A stretch of 64,000 nt of DNA, taken from contig OY756966.1 in NCBI GenBank assembly GCA_963580455.1, positions 16,929,001 to 16,993,000 of the forward strand, in the 5' to 3' direction. A program made the position numbers and the translations under genes. This stretch comes from Euonymus europaeus. Lineage: Eukaryota > Streptophyta > Magnoliopsida > Celastrales > Celastraceae. Below the pieces are notes generated by a model. It was not told where the DNA came from. It worked only from the letters and a program-made list of their open reading frames with translations, and ran no database searches. This document shows, piece after piece, positions 1 through 12,643 of this stretch. Position 1 is the first letter of the stretch; each line of letters begins with the position of its first letter.

Positions 1-640
1 TACATTATTTCGATGCCAAAACACCAATTTTTGATGACAAATGGACAAAACCGTTAAAAGCTCCTCCATAGAGAGAGTTGAGCAACTTCGAACTATCAAA
101 ATTGCTCGGGATAGACTTCTTATTGTTCTCCTATGTAAAATTTTACGAGTATAAGCTTCCTACATTATTTCGATGCCAAAACACCAACTTTCTATGACAA
201 ATGGACAAAACCGTTAAAAGCTCTTCCATAGAAAGAGTCGAGCATCTTCGGACTATCAAAGTTGCTCGGGATAGACTTTTTATTGTTCTTCTATGTCAAA
301 TTTTACGAGTACAAGCTTCCTACATTATTTCGATGCCAAAACACCAACTTTCTATGACAAATAGATAAAACCGTTAAAAGCTCCACCATAGAAAGAGTTG
401 ACCAACTTCGGACTATCAAAATTGCTCGGGATAGACTTTTTATTGTTCTTCTATGTCAAATTTTACGAGTATAAGCTTCCTACATTATTTCGATGCCAAA
501 ACACCAACTTTCTATGACAAATAGACAAAACCGTTAAAAGCTCCTCCATAGAGAGAGTTGAGCAACTTCGGACAATCAAAGTTGCCTGGGATAGACTTTT
601 TATTGTTCTTCTATGTCAACTTTTACGAGTATAAGCTTCC

Positions 641-3600
641 TACATTATTTCGATGCCAAAACACCAACTTTCCATGACAAATGGACAAAATCGTTAAAAC
701 CTCCTCCATAGATAGAGTTGAGCAACTTCGAACTATCAAAGTTGCTCGGGATAGACTTTTTTTTGTTCTTCTATGTCAAATTTTACGAGTATAAGCTTCT
801 TACATTATTTCGATGCCAAAACACCAACTTTCTATGACAAATCGACAAAACCGTTAAAAGCTCCTCCATAGAGAGAGTTGAGCAACTACGGACTATCAAA
901 ATTGCTCGGGATAGACTTTTTATTGTTCTTCTATGTCAAATTTTACGAGTATAAGCTTCCTACATTATTTCGATGCCAAAACACCAACTTTCGATGACAA
1001 ATGGACAAAACCGTTAAAAGCTCCTCCATAGAGAGAGTTGAGCAACTACGGACTATCAAAGTTGCTCGGGATAGACTTTTAATTGTTCTTCTATGTCAAA
1101 TTTAACGAGTATAAGCTTCCTACACTATTTCAATGCCAAAAGAACAACTTTCTATGACAAATAGACAAAACCGTTAAAAGCTCCTCCATAGAGAGAGTTG
1201 AGCAACTACGGACTATCAAAGTTGCTCGGGATAGACTTTTAATTGTTCTTCTATGTCAAATTTTACGAGTATAAGCTTCCTACATTATTTCAATGCCAAA
1301 ACAACAACTTTCTATGACAAATGGACAAAACCGTTAAAGCTCCTCCATAGAGAGAGTTGAGCAACTTTGTACTATCAAACCTGCTCGAGATAGACTTTTT
1401 ATTGTTCTTCTATGTCAAATTTTATGAGTATAAGCTTCCTACATTATTTCGATGCCAAAACACCAACTTTCTATGACAAATAGACAAAACCGTTAAAAGC
1501 TCCTCCATAGAGAGAGTTGAGCAACTTCGGACTATTAATGTTGCTCGGGATTGACTTTTTATTGTTCTTCTATGTCAAATTTTACGAGTATAAGCTTCCT
1601 ACATTATTTCGATGCCAAAACACCTACTTTCCATGACAAATGGACAAAACCGATAAAGCTCCTCCATAGAGAGAGTTGAGCAACTTCGAACTATCAAAAT
1701 TGCTCGGGATAGACTTTTTATTGTTCTTCTATGTCAACTTTTACGAGTATAAGCTTCTTACATTATTTCGATGCCAAAACACCAACTTTCGATGACAAAT
1801 AGACAAAACCGTTAAAAGCTCCTCCATAGAGAGAGTTGAGCAACTTCGGACTATCAATGTTGCTCGTGATAGACTTTTTGTTGTTCTTCTATGTCAAATT
1901 TTACGAGTATAAGCTTCTTACATTATTTCGATGCCAAAACACCAACTTTCTATGACAAATCGACAAAACCGTTAAAAGCTCCTCCATAGAGAGAGTTGAG
2001 CAACTACGGACTATCAAAATTGCTCGGGATAGACTTTTTATTGTTCTTCTATGTCAAATTTTACGAGTATAAGCTTCCTACATTATTTCGATGCCAAAAC
2101 ACCAACTTTCGATGACAAATGGACAAAACCGTTAAAAGCTCCTCCATAGAGAGAGTTGAGCAACTACGGACTATCAAAGTTGCTCGGGATAGACTTTTAA
2201 TTGTTCTTCTATGTCAAATTTAACGAGTATAAGCTTCCTATATTATTTCAATGACAAAACACCAATTTTCCATGACAAATAGACAAAACCGTTAAAAGCT
2301 CCTCCATAGAGAGAGTTGAGCAACTACGGACTATCAATGTTGCTCGGGATTGACTTTTTATTGTTCTTCTATGTCAAATTTTACGAGTATAAGCTTCCTA
2401 CATTATTTCGATGCCAAAACACCTACTTTCCATGACAAATAGACAAAATCGTTAAAAGCTCCTCCATAGAGAGAGTTGAGCAGCTTCGGACTATCAAACC
2501 TGCTCGGGATAGACTTTTTATTGTTCTTCTATGTCAACTTTTATGAGTATAAGCTTCCTACATTATTTCGATGCCAAAACAACAACTTTGTATGACAAAT
2601 GGACAAAACCGTTAAAAGCTCCTCCATAGAGAGAGTTGAGCAACTTCGGATTATCAAACCTGCTCGGGATAGACTTTTTATTGTTCTTCAATGTCAAATT
2701 TTATGAGTATAAGCTTCCTACATTATTTCGATGCCAAAACACCAACTTTCTATGACAAATAGATAAAATCGTTAAAAGCTCCACCATAGAAAGAGTTGAG
2801 CAACTTCGGACTATCAAAATTGCTCGGGATAGACTTTTTATTGTTCTTCTATGTCAAATTTTACGAGTTTAAACTTCCTACATTATTTCGATGCCAAAAC
2901 ACCAACATTCTATGACAAATGGACAAAACCGTTAAAAGCTCCTCCATAGGGAGAGTTGAGCAACTACGGACTATCAAAGTTGCTCGGGATAGACTTTTAA
3001 TTGTTCTTCTATGTAAAATTTAACGAGTATAAGGTTCGTACATTATTTCAATGCCAAAACACCAACTTTCTATGACAAATGGACAAAACCGTTAAAAGCT
3101 CCTCCATAGAGAGAGTTGAGCAACTTCGGACTGTCAAACCTGCTCGGGATAGACTTTTTATTGTTTTCTATGTCAACTTTTACGAGTATAAGCTTCCTAC
3201 ATTATTTCGATGCCAAAACAACAACTTTCTATGACAAATCGACAAAACCGTTAAAAGCTCCTCCATAGAGAGAGTTGAGCAACTACGGACTATAAAAATT
3301 GCTCGGGATAGACTTTTTATTGTTCTTCTATGTCAAATTTTATGAGTATAAGCTTTCTAAATTATTTCGATGCCAAAACACCAACTTTCGATGACAAATG
3401 GACAAAACCGTTAAAAGCTCCTCCATAGAGAGAGTTGAGCAACTACGGACTATCAAAGTTGCTCGGGATAGACCTTTAATTGTTCTTCTATGTCAAATTT
3501 AACGAGTATAAGCTTCCTACGTTATTTCAATGCCAAAACACCAACTTTCTATGACAAATAGACAAAACCGTTAAAAGCTCCTCCATAGAGAGAGTTGAGC

Positions 3601-4545
3601 AACTACGGACTATCGAAGTTGCTCGGGATAGACTTTTAATTGTTCTTCTATGTCAAATTTTACGAGTATAAGCTTCCTACATTATTTCAATGCCAAAACA
3701 ACAACTTTCTATGACAAATGGACAAAACCGTTAAAAGCTCCTCCATAGAGAGAGTGGAGCAACTTCGGACCATCAGAATTGCTCGGGATAGACTTTTTAT
3801 TGTTCTTCTATGTCAACTTTTACGAGTATAAGCTTCCTACATTATTTCGATGCCAAAACAACAACTTTCTACGACAAATAGACAAAATCGTTAAAAGCTC
3901 CTCCATAGAGAGAGTTGAGCAACTTCAGACTATCAAACCTGCTCGGGATAGACTTTTTATTGTTCTTCTATGTCAACTTTTACGAGTATAAGCTTCCTAC
4001 ATTATTTCCATGCCAAAACAACAACTTTCTATGACAAATGGACAAAACCGTTAAAAGCTCCTACATAGAGAGAGTTGAGCAACTACGGACTAACAAAGTT
4101 GCACGGGATAGACTTTTAATTGTTCTTCTATGTCAAATTTAACGAGTATAAGCTTCCTACATTATTTCAATGCTAAAACACCAACTTTCTATGACAAATG
4201 GACAAAACCGTTAAAAGCTCCTCCATAGAGAGAGTGGAGCAACTTCGGACTATCAAACCTGCTCGGGATAGACTTTTTATTGTTCTTCTATGTCAACTTT
4301 TACGAGTATAAGCTTCCTACATTATTTCGATGCCAAAACAACAACTTTCTATGACAAATGGACAAAACCATTAAAAGCTCCTCCATAGAGAGAGTTGAGC
4401 AAAAGCTCCTCCATAGAGAGAGTGGAGCAACTTCAGACTATCAAAATTGCTCGGGATAGACTTTTTATTGTTCTTCTATGTCAACTTTTACGAGTATAAG
4501 CTTCCTACATTATTTCGATGCCAAAACAACAACTTTCTATGACAA
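641..4545. repeat. Domain A segmental copy a
   Basis: The monomer order from 641 matches that from 7,282 at an offset of 6,641 bp. Shared markers include the AAAAGAACAAC monomer (1,121 and 7,762), the 159-bp GTTAAAGCTCC monomer (1,281 and 7,922), the CACCTACTTTCC monomer (1,600 and 8,241) and the TATATTATTT monomer (2,239 and 8,881). Further right, the CTAAATTATTT monomer (3,358) and the 188-bp monomer (4,318) match 10,217 and 11,177 at an offset of 6,859 bp. Compared with the other copies, this one lacks one monomer near 1,759 and has a replaced tract at 2,239-2,558. Copy limits are approximate because crossover points fall inside shared sequence. Confidence 0.75.
4318..4505. repeat. 188-bp monomer with 28-bp internal duplication
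   Basis: Unit positions 56-83 (AAAAGCTCC...GTTGAGC) are present twice, at 4,373-4,400 and 4,401-4,428. The second copy differs by GTGGAGC for GTTGAGC. The junction reads GAGCAAAAGCTC, a 4-bp inverted repeat around AAAA that the single-copy monomer lacks. A short AA shared at both edges of the duplicated segment fits slippage or microhomology-mediated duplication. Confidence 0.95.
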
Positions 4546-4985
4546 ATAGACAAAATCGTTAAAAGCTCCTCCATAGAGAGAGTTGAGCAACTTCAGACTA
4601 TCAAACCTGCTCGGGATAGACTTTTTATTTTTCTTCTATGTCAACTTTTACGAGTATAAGTTTCCTACATTATTTCCATGCCAAAACAACAACTTTCTAT
4701 GACAAATGGACAAAACCGTTAAAAGCACCTACATAGAGAGAGTTGAGCAACTACGGACTAACAAAGTTGCACGGGATAGACTTTTAATTGTTCTTCTATG
4801 TCAAATTTGACGAGTATAAGCTTCCTACATTATTTCAATGCCAAAACACCAACTTTCTATGACAAATGGACAAAACCGTTAAAAGCTCCTCCATAGAGAG
4901 AGTGGAGCAACATCGGACTATCAAACCTGCTCGGGATAGACTTTTTATTGTTCTTCTATGTCAACTTTTACGAGTATAAGCTTCC

Positions 4986-5173
4986 TACATTATTTCGATG
5001 CCAAAACAACAACTTTTTATGACAAATGGACAAAACCGTTAAAAGCTCCTCCATAGAGAGAGTTGAGCAAAAGCTCCTCCATAGAGAGAGTGGAGCAATT
5101 TCGGACTATCAAAATTGCTCGGGATAGACTTTTTATTGTTCTTCTATGTCAACTTTTATGAGTATAAGCTTCC
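4986..5173. repeat. 188-bp monomer with 28-bp internal duplication
   Basis: The 28-bp segment lies at 5,041-5,068 and again at 5,069-5,096, with GTGGAGC in the second copy. The monomer also carries CAACTTTTTATGAC before the duplicated segment. Its partner at 6,614 in the adjacent 1,628-bp copy has the same layout. Confidence 0.95.
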
Positions 5174-5572
5174 TACATTATTTCGATGCGAAAACACCAA
5201 CTTTCTATGACAAATAGACAAAACCGTTAAAAGCTCCTCCATAGAGAAAATTGAGCAACTTCGGACTATCAAAGTTGCTCGGGATAGACTTTTTGTTGTT
5301 ATTCTATGTCAACTTTTACGAGTATAAGCTTCCTACATTATTTCGATGCCAAAACAGCAACTTTCCATGACAAATGGACAAAACCGTTAAAACCTCCTCC
5401 ATAGATAGAGTTGAGCAACTTCGAACTATCAAAGTTGCTCGGGATAGACTTTTTATTGTTCTTCTATGTCAAATTTTACGAGTATAAGCTTCTTACATTA
5501 TTTCGATGCCAAAACACCAACTTTCTATGACAAATAGACAAAACCGTTAAAAGCTCCTCCATAGAGAGAATT

Positions 5573-5600
5573 GAGCAACTTCGGACTATCAAAGTTGCTC
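5573..5600. other. Dyad symmetry in the monomer (representative copy)
   Basis: GAGCAACTT and AAGTTGCTC are perfect 9-bp inverted repeats separated by 10 nt, at unit positions 80-88 and 99-107. The element is present, intact or nearly so, in most monomers; another intact example is 18,887-18,914. Frequent variants weaken it: CAACTACGG and CAAAATTGC each put one mismatch in the stem, and CAAACCTGC puts two. A cruciform or hairpin is possible, but the tolerance of mismatches argues against strict selection on pairing. No function is claimed. Confidence 0.7.
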
Positions 5601-6159
5601 GGGATAGACTTTTTGTTGTTCTTCTATGTCAACTTTTACGAGTATAAGCTTCCTACATTATTTCGATGCCAAAACACCAACTTTCCATGACAAATGGACA
5701 AAACCGTTAAAACCTCCTCCATAGATAGAGTTGAGCAACTTCGAACTATCAAAGTTGCTCGGGATAGACTTTTTTTTGTTCTTCTATGTCTAATTTTATG
5801 AGTATAAGCTTCTTACATTATTTCGATGCCAAAACACCAACTTTCTATGACAAATCGACAAAACCGTTAAAAGCTCCTCCATAGAGAGAGTTGAGCAACT
5901 ACGGACTATCAAAATTGCTCGGGATAGACTTTTTATTGTTCTTCTATGTCAAATTTTACGAGTATAAGCTTCCTACATTATTTCGATACCAAAACACCAA
6001 CTTTCGATGACAAATGGACAAAACCGTTAAAAGCTCCTCCATAGAGAGAGTTGAGCAACTACGGACTATCAAAGTTGCTCGGGATAGACTTTTAATTGTT
6101 CTTCTATGTCAAATTTAACGAGTATAAGCTTCCTACATTATTTCAATGCCAAAAGAACA

Positions 6160-7787
6160 ACTTTCTATGACAAATAGACAAAATCGTTAAAACCTCCTCC
6201 ATAGAGAGAGTTGAGCAACTTCAGACTATCAAACCTGCTCGGGATAGACTTTTTATTGTTCTTCTATGTCAACTTTTACGAGTATAAGTTTCCTACATTA
6301 TTTCCATGCCAAAACAACAACTTTCTATGACAAATGGACAAAACCGTTAAAAGCACCTACATAGAGAGAGTTGAGCAACTACGGACTAACAAAGTTGCAC
6401 GGGATAGACTTTTAATTGTTCTTCTATGTCAAATTTGACGAGTATAAGCTTCCTACATTATTTCAATGCCAAAACACCAACTTTCTATGACAAATGGACA
6501 AAACCGTTAAAAGCTCCTCCATAGAGAGAGTGGAGCAACATCGGACTATCAAACCTGCTCGGGATAGACTTTTTATTGTTCTTCTTTGTCAACTTTTACG
6601 AGTATAAGCTTCCTACATTATTTCGATGCCAAAACAACAACTTTTTATGACAAATAGACAAAACCGTTAAAAGCTCCTCCATAGAGAGAGTTGAGCAAAA
6701 GCTCCTCCATAGAGAAAGTGGAGCAATTTCGGACTATCAAAATTGCTCGGGATAGACTTTTTATTGTTCTTCTATGTCAACTTTTACGAGTATAAGCTTC
6801 CTACATTATTTCGATGCGAAAACACCAACTTTCTATGACAAATAGACAAAACCGTTAAAAGCTCCTCCATAGAGAAAATTGAGCAACTTCGGACTATCAA
6901 AGTTGCTCGGGATAGACTTTTTGTTGTTATTCTATGTCAACTTTTACGAGTATAAGCTTCCTACATTATTTCGATGCCAAAACAGCAACTTTCCATGACA
7001 AATGGACAAAACCGTTAAAACCTCCTCCATAGATAGAGTTGAGCAACTTCGAACTATCAAAGTTGCTCGGGATAGACTTTTTATTGTTCTTCTATGTCAA
7101 ATTTTACGAGTATAAGCTTCTTACATTATTTCGATGCCAAAACACCAACTTTCTATGACAAATAGACAAAACCGTTAAAAGCTCCTCCATAGAGAGAATT
7201 GAGCAACTTCGGACTATCAAAGTTGCTCGGGATAGACTTTTTGTTGTTCTTCTATGTCAACTTTTACGAGTATAAGCTTCCTACATTATTTCGATGCCAA
7301 AACACCAACTTTCCATGACAAATGGACAAAACCGTTAAAACCTCCTCCATAGATAGAGTTGAGCAACTTCGAACTATCAAAGTTGCTCGGGATAGACTTT
7401 TTTTTGTTCTTCTATGTCTAATTTTACGAGTATAAGCTTCTTACATTATTTCGATGCCAAAACACCAACTTTCTATGACAAATCGACAAAACCGTTAAAA
7501 GCTCCTCCATAGAGAGAGTTGAGCAACTACGGACTATCAAAATTGCTCGGGATAGACTTTTTATTGTTCTTCTATGTCAAATTTTACGAGTATAAGCTTC
7601 CTACATTATTTCGATACCAAAACACCAACTTTCGATGACAAATGGACAAAACCGTTAAAAGCTCCTCCATAGAGAGAGTTGAGCAACTACGGACTATCAA
7701 AGTTGCTCGGGATAGACTTTTAATTGTTCTTCTATGTCAAATTTAACGAGTATAAGCTTCCTACATTATTTCAATGCCAAAAGAACA
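6160..7787. repeat. 1,628-bp tandem duplication, copy 2
   Basis: This is the right-hand partner of the copy at 4,532. The junction lies inside the monomer at 6,134. It starts like the 7,762 monomer (CAAAAGAACAAC) and continues like the 4,506 monomer (ACAAAATCGTTAAAA, TTCAGAC, AACCTGC). The switch is somewhere in the roughly 25 bases that the two parents share. Differences from copy 1 include CTTCTTTGTC near 6,580 in place of CTTCTATGTC, and AGAGAAAGTGG near 6,710 in place of AGAGAGAGTGG. Confidence 0.88.
6614..6801. repeat. 188-bp monomer with 28-bp internal duplication
   Basis: The 28-bp segment lies at 6,669-6,696 and 6,697-6,724. It is the duplicate of the 188-bp monomer at 4,986, differing by ATAGAC for ATGGAC upstream and by AGAGAAAGTGG in the second copy. 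Confidence 0.95.
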
Positions 7788-9680
7788 ACTTTCTATGACA
7801 AATAGACAAAACCGTTAAAAGCTCCTCCATAGAGAGAGTTGAGCAACTACGGACTATCAATGTTGCTCGGGATAGACTTTTAATTGTTCCTCTATGTCAA
7901 ATTTTACGAGTATAAGCTTCCTACATTATTTCAAATCCAAAACAACAACTTTCTATGACAAATGGCCAAAACCGTTAAAGCTCCTCCATAGAGAGAGTTG
8001 AGCAACTTCGTACTATCAAACCTGCTCGGGATAGACTTTTTATTGTTCTTCTATGTCAAATTTTATGAGTATAAGCTTCCTACATTATTTCGATGCCAAA
8101 ACACCAACTTTCTATGACAAATAGACAAAACCGTTAAAAGCTCCTCCATAGAGAGAGTTAAGCAACTTCGGACTATCACTGTTGCTCGGGATAGACTTTT
8201 TATTGTTCTTCTATGTCAAATTTTACGAGTATAAGCTTCCTACATTATTTCGATGCCAAAACACCTACTTTCCATGACAAATGGACAAAACCGTTAAAAG
8301 CTCCTCCATAGAGAGAGTTCAGCAACTTCGAACAATCAAAACTGCTCGGGATAGACTTTTTATTGTTCTTCTATGTCAACTTTTACGAGTATAAGCTTCT
8401 TACATTATTTCGATGCCAAAACACCAACTTTCCATGACAAATGGACAAAACCGTTAAAACCTCCTCCATAGATAGAGTTGAGCAACTTCGAACTATCAAA
8501 GTTGCTCGGGATAGACTTTTTTTTGTTTTTCTATGTCAAATTTTACGAGTATAAGCTTCTTACATTATTTCGATGCCAAAACACCAACTTTCTATGACAA
8601 ATCGACAAAACCGTTAAAAGCTCCTCCATAGAGAGAGTTGAGCAACTACGGACTATCAAAATTGCTCGGGATAGACTTTTTATTGTTCTTCTATGTCAAA
8701 TTTTACGAGTATAAGCTTCCTACATTATTTCGATGCCAAAACACCAACTTTCGATGACAAATGAACAAAACCGTTAAAAGCTCCTCCATAGAGAGAGTTG
8801 AGCAACTACGGACTATCAAAGTTGCTCGGGATAGACTTTTAATTGTTCTTCTATGTCAAATTTAACGAGTATAAGCTTCCTATATTATTTCAATGACAAA
8901 ACACCAACTTTCCATGACAAATAGACAAAACCGTTAAAAGCACCTCCATAGAGAGAGTTGAGCAACTACGGACTATCAAAGTTGCTCGGGATAGACTTTT
9001 AATTGTTCTTCTATGTCAAATTTTATGAGTATAAGCTTCCTACATTATTTCAATGCCAAAACAACAACTTTCTATGACAAATGGACAAAACCGTTAAAAG
9101 CTCCTCCATAGAGAGAGTTGAGCAACTTCGGACTATCAAATCTGCTCGGGATAGTCTTTTTATTGTTCTTCTTTGTCAACTATTACGAGTATAAGCTTCC
9201 TACATTATTTCGATGCCAAAACAACAACATTCTATGACAAATAGACAAAATCGTTAAAAGCTCCTCCATGGAGAGAGTTGAGCAGCTTCGGACTATCAAA
9301 CCTGCTCGGGATAGACTTTTTATTGTTCTTCTATGTCAACTTTTATGAGTATAAGCTTCCTACATTATTTTGATGCCAAAACAACAACTTTGTATGACAA
9401 ATGGACAAAACCGTTAAAAGCTCCTCTATAGAGAGAGTGGAGCAACTTCGGATTATCAAACCTGCTCGGGATAGACTTTTTATTGTTCTTCAATGTCAAA
9501 TTTTATGAGTATAAGCTTCCTACATTATTTCGATGCCAAAACACCAACTTTCTATGACAAATAGATAAAATCGTTAAAAGCTCCACCATAGAAAGAGTTG
9601 AGCAACTTCGGACTATCAAAATTGCTCGGGATAGACTTTTTATTGTTCTTCTATGTCAAATTTTACGAGTTTAAACTTCC

Positions 9681-9896
9681 TACATTATTTCGATGCCAAA
9701 ACACCAACATTCTATGACAAATGGACAAAATCGTTAAAAGCTCCTACATAGGGAGAGTTGAGCAAAAGCTCCTCCATAGAGAGAGTTGAGCAAAAGCTCC
9801 TCCATAGAGAGAGTGGAGCAACTTCGGACTATCAAAATTGCTCGGGATAGACTTTTTATTGTTCTTCTATGTCAACTTTTACGAGTATAAGCTTCC
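9681..9896. repeat. 216-bp monomer with 28-bp segment in triplicate
   Basis: Three copies of the 28-bp segment lie at 9,736-9,763, 9,764-9,791 and 9,792-9,819. The first differs most (CTCCTACATAGGGAG), the second is consensus-like and the third ends GTGGAGC. The GTGGAGC end is shared with the second copy in the 188-bp monomers, so the array has grown by adding a middle copy. Confidence 0.95.
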
Positions 9897-10216
9897 TACA
9901 TTATTTCGATGCCAAAACAACAACTTTCTATGACAAATAGACAAAATCGTTAAAAGCTCCTCCATAGAGAGAGTTGAGCAACTTCAGACTATCAAACCTG
10001 CTCGGGATAGACTTTTTATTGTTCTTCTATGTCAACTTTTACGAGTATAAGCTTCTTACATTATTTCGATGCCAAAACAACAACTTTCTATGACAAATCG
10101 ACAAAACCGTTAAAAGCTCCTCCATAGAGAGAGTTGATCAACTACGGACTATAAAAATTGCTCGGGATAGACTTTTTATTGTTCTTCTATGTCAAATTTT
10201 ACGAGTATAAGCTTCC

Positions 10217-11684
10217 TAAATTATTTCGATGCCAAAACACCAACTTTCGATGACAAATGGACAAAATCGTTAAAAGCTCCTCCATAGAGAGAGTTGAGCA
10301 ACTACGGACTATCAAAGTTGCTCGGGATAGACCTTTAATTGTTCTTCTATGTCAAATTTAACGAGTATAAGCTTCCTACGTTATTTCAATGCCAAAACAC
10401 CAACTATCTATGACAAATAGACAAAACCGTTAAAAGCTCCTCCATAGAGAGAGTTGAGCAACTACGGACTATCGAAGTTGCTCGGGATAGACTTTTAATT
10501 GTTCTTCTATGTCAAATTTTACGAGTATAAGCTTCCTACATTATTTCAATGCCAAAACAACAACTTTCTATGACAAATGGACAAAACCGTTAAAAGCTCC
10601 TCCATAGAGAGAGTGGAGCAACTTCGGACTATCAAAATTGCTCGGGATAGACTTTTTATTGTTCTTCTATGTCAACTTTTACGAGTATAAGCTTCCTACA
10701 TTATTTCGATGCCAAAACAAAAACTTTCTATGACAAATAGACAAAATCGTTAAAAGCTCCTCCATAGAGAGAGTTGAGCAACTTCAGACTATCAAACCTG
10801 CTCGGGATAGACTTTTTATTGTTCTTCTATGTCAACTTTTACGAGTATAAGCTTCCTACATTATTTCCATGCCAAAACAACAACTTTCTATGACAAATGG
10901 ACAAAACCGTTAAAAGCTCCTACATAGAGAGAGTTGAGCAACTACGGACTAACAAAGTTGCACGGGATAGACTTTTAATTGTTCTTCTATGTCAAATTTA
11001 ACGAGTATAAGCTTCCTACATTATTTCAATGCCAAAACACCAACTTTCTATGACAAATGGACAAAACCGTTAAAAGCTCCTCCATAGAGAGAGTGGAGCA
11101 ACTTCGGACTATCAAACCTGCTCGGGATAGACTTTTTATTGTTCTTCTATGTCAACTTTTACGAGTATAAGCTTCCTACATTATTTCGATGCCAAAACAA
11201 CAACTTTCTATGACAAATGGACAAAACCGTTAAAAGCTCCTCCATAGAGAGAGTTGAGCAAAAGCTCCTCCATAGAGAGAGTGGAGCAACTTCGGACTAT
11301 CAAAATTGCTCGGGATAGACTTTTTATTGTTCTTCTATGTCAACTTTTACGAGTATAAGCTTCCTACATTATTTCGATGCCAAAACAACAACTTTCTATG
11401 ACAAATAGACAAAATCGTTAAAAGCTCCTCCATAGAGAGAGTTGAGCAACTTCAGACTATCAAACCTGCTCGGGATAGACTTTTTATTGTTCATCTATGT
11501 CAACTTTTACGAGTATAAGCTTCGTACATTATTTCCATGCCAAAACAACAACTTTCTATGACAAATGGACAAAACCGTTAAAAGCTCCTACATAGAGAGA
11601 GTTGAGCAACTACGGACTATCAAAGTTGCTCGGGATAGACTTTTAATTGTTCTTCTATGTCAAATTTTACGAGTATAAGCTTCC
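10217..11684. repeat. Higher-order unit starting CTAAATTATTT, 9 monomers
   Basis: The series CTAAATTATTT, TACGTTATTT with CTATCGAAG, ACAACAAC with GTGGAGC, TTCAGAC, TTTCCATGCC with CTAACAAAG, and then a 188-bp monomer begins here. It recurs at 3,358, 11,685 and 12,644. This copy is 1,468 bp (nine monomers, one of 188 bp). The copies differ in how many monomers follow the common core, which points to repeated unequal exchange. Confidence 0.8.
11177..11364. repeat. 188-bp monomer with 28-bp internal duplication
   Basis: The 28-bp segment lies at 11,232-11,259 and 11,260-11,287. The monomer corresponds to the one at 4,318 in the matching segmental copy, at an offset of 6,859 bp. The duplication therefore predates the segmental copying. 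Confidence 0.95.
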
Positions 11685-12643
11685 TAAATTATTTCGATGC
11701 CAAAACACCAACTTTCGATGACAAATGGACAAAACCGTTAAAAGCTCCTCCATAGAGAGAGTTGAGCAACTACGGACTATCAAAGTTGCTCGGGATAGAC
11801 CTTTAATTGTTCTTCTATGTCAAATTTAACGAGTATAAGCTTCCTACGTTATTTCAATGCCAAAACACCAACTATCTATGACAAATAGACAAAACCGTTA
11901 AAAGCTCCTCCATAGAGAGAGTTGAGCAACTACGGACTATCGAAGTTGCTCGGGATAGACTTTTAATTGTTCTTCTATGTCAAATTTTACGAGTATAAGC
12001 TTCCTACATTATTTCAATGCCAAAACAACAACTTTCTATGACAAATGGACAAAACCGTTAAAAGCTCCTCCATAGAGAGAGTGGAGCAACTTCGGACTAT
12101 CAAAATTGCTCGGGATAGACTTTTTATTGTTCTTCTATGTCAACTTTTACGAGTATAAGCTTCTTACATTATTTCGATGCCAAAACAAAAACTTTCTATG
12201 ACAAATAGACAAAATCGTTAAAAGCTCCTCCATAGAGAGAGTTGAGCAACTTCAGACTATCAAACCTGCTCGGGATAGACTTTTTATTGTTCTTCTATGT
12301 CAACTTTTACGAGTATAAGCTTCCTACATTATTTCCATGCCAAAACAACAACTTTCTATGACAAATGGACAAAACCGTTAAAAGCTCCTACATAGAGAGA
12401 GTTGAGCAACTACGGACTATCAAAGTTGCACGGGATAGACTTTTTATTGTTCTTCTATGTCAAATTTAACAAGTATAAGCTTCCTACATTATTTCAATGC
12501 CAAAACAACAACTTTCTATGACAAATCGACAAAACCGTTAAAAGCTCCTCCATAGAGAGAGTTGATCAACTACGGACTAAAAAATTTCTCGGGATAGACT
12601 TTTTATTGTTCTTCTATGTCAAATTTTACGAGTATAAGCTTCC
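11685..12643. repeat. Higher-order unit starting CTAAATTATTT, 6 monomers
   Basis: This is a shorter copy (959 bp) of the series described at 10,217. It runs from the CTAAATTATTT monomer through the TTTCCATGCC monomer at 12,325 and ends with a 159-bp monomer at 12,485. That last monomer has GTTGATCAACTACGG, as in the monomer that normally precedes CTAAATTATTT (10,057). The 188-bp monomer of the longer copies is missing, so the shortening removed it. Confidence 0.8.

Larger units (their letters stand above)
4532..6159. repeat. 1,628-bp tandem duplication, copy 1
   Basis: Ten monomers, one of them 188 bp (4,986), are repeated immediately to the right at an offset of exactly 1,628 bp. Markers in both copies are AAGCACCTACATAG (4,724 and 6,352), GATGCGAAAAC (5,186 and 6,814) and CAAAACAGCAAC (5,352 and 6,980). 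I noticed only a few single-base differences, so the copies are more than 99% identical and the event is recent relative to the rest of domain A. Confidence 0.88.
7282..11524. repeat. Domain A segmental copy b
   Basis: This copy is collinear with copy a (641-4,545), with offsets drifting from 6,641 to 6,859 bp. The drift is fully explained by one extra monomer, two extra 28-bp copies at 9,681 and single-base deletions. It lacks the ATGTTGCTCGTG monomer that copies a and c carry (1,759 and 14,112) and has instead the AAACCTCC/TTTTTTTG monomer at 8,401. The stretch 8,081-10,216 is repeated again at 13,792-16,087. Confidence 0.75.

Noticed and set aside
71..77. GAGAGAG purine run as a GAGA-factor site or microsatellite
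   Set aside because: It is only seven bases and varies freely between monomers (GATAGAG, GAAAGAG, GAGAAAA), with no length expansion. There is no support for a regulatory role.
4318..4505. Assembly error as the source of the 188- and 216-bp monomers
   Set aside because: The seven long monomers sit in different contexts, carry private substitutions and follow the segmental copies consistently, so real duplication is more likely. Reads were not available to prove it.
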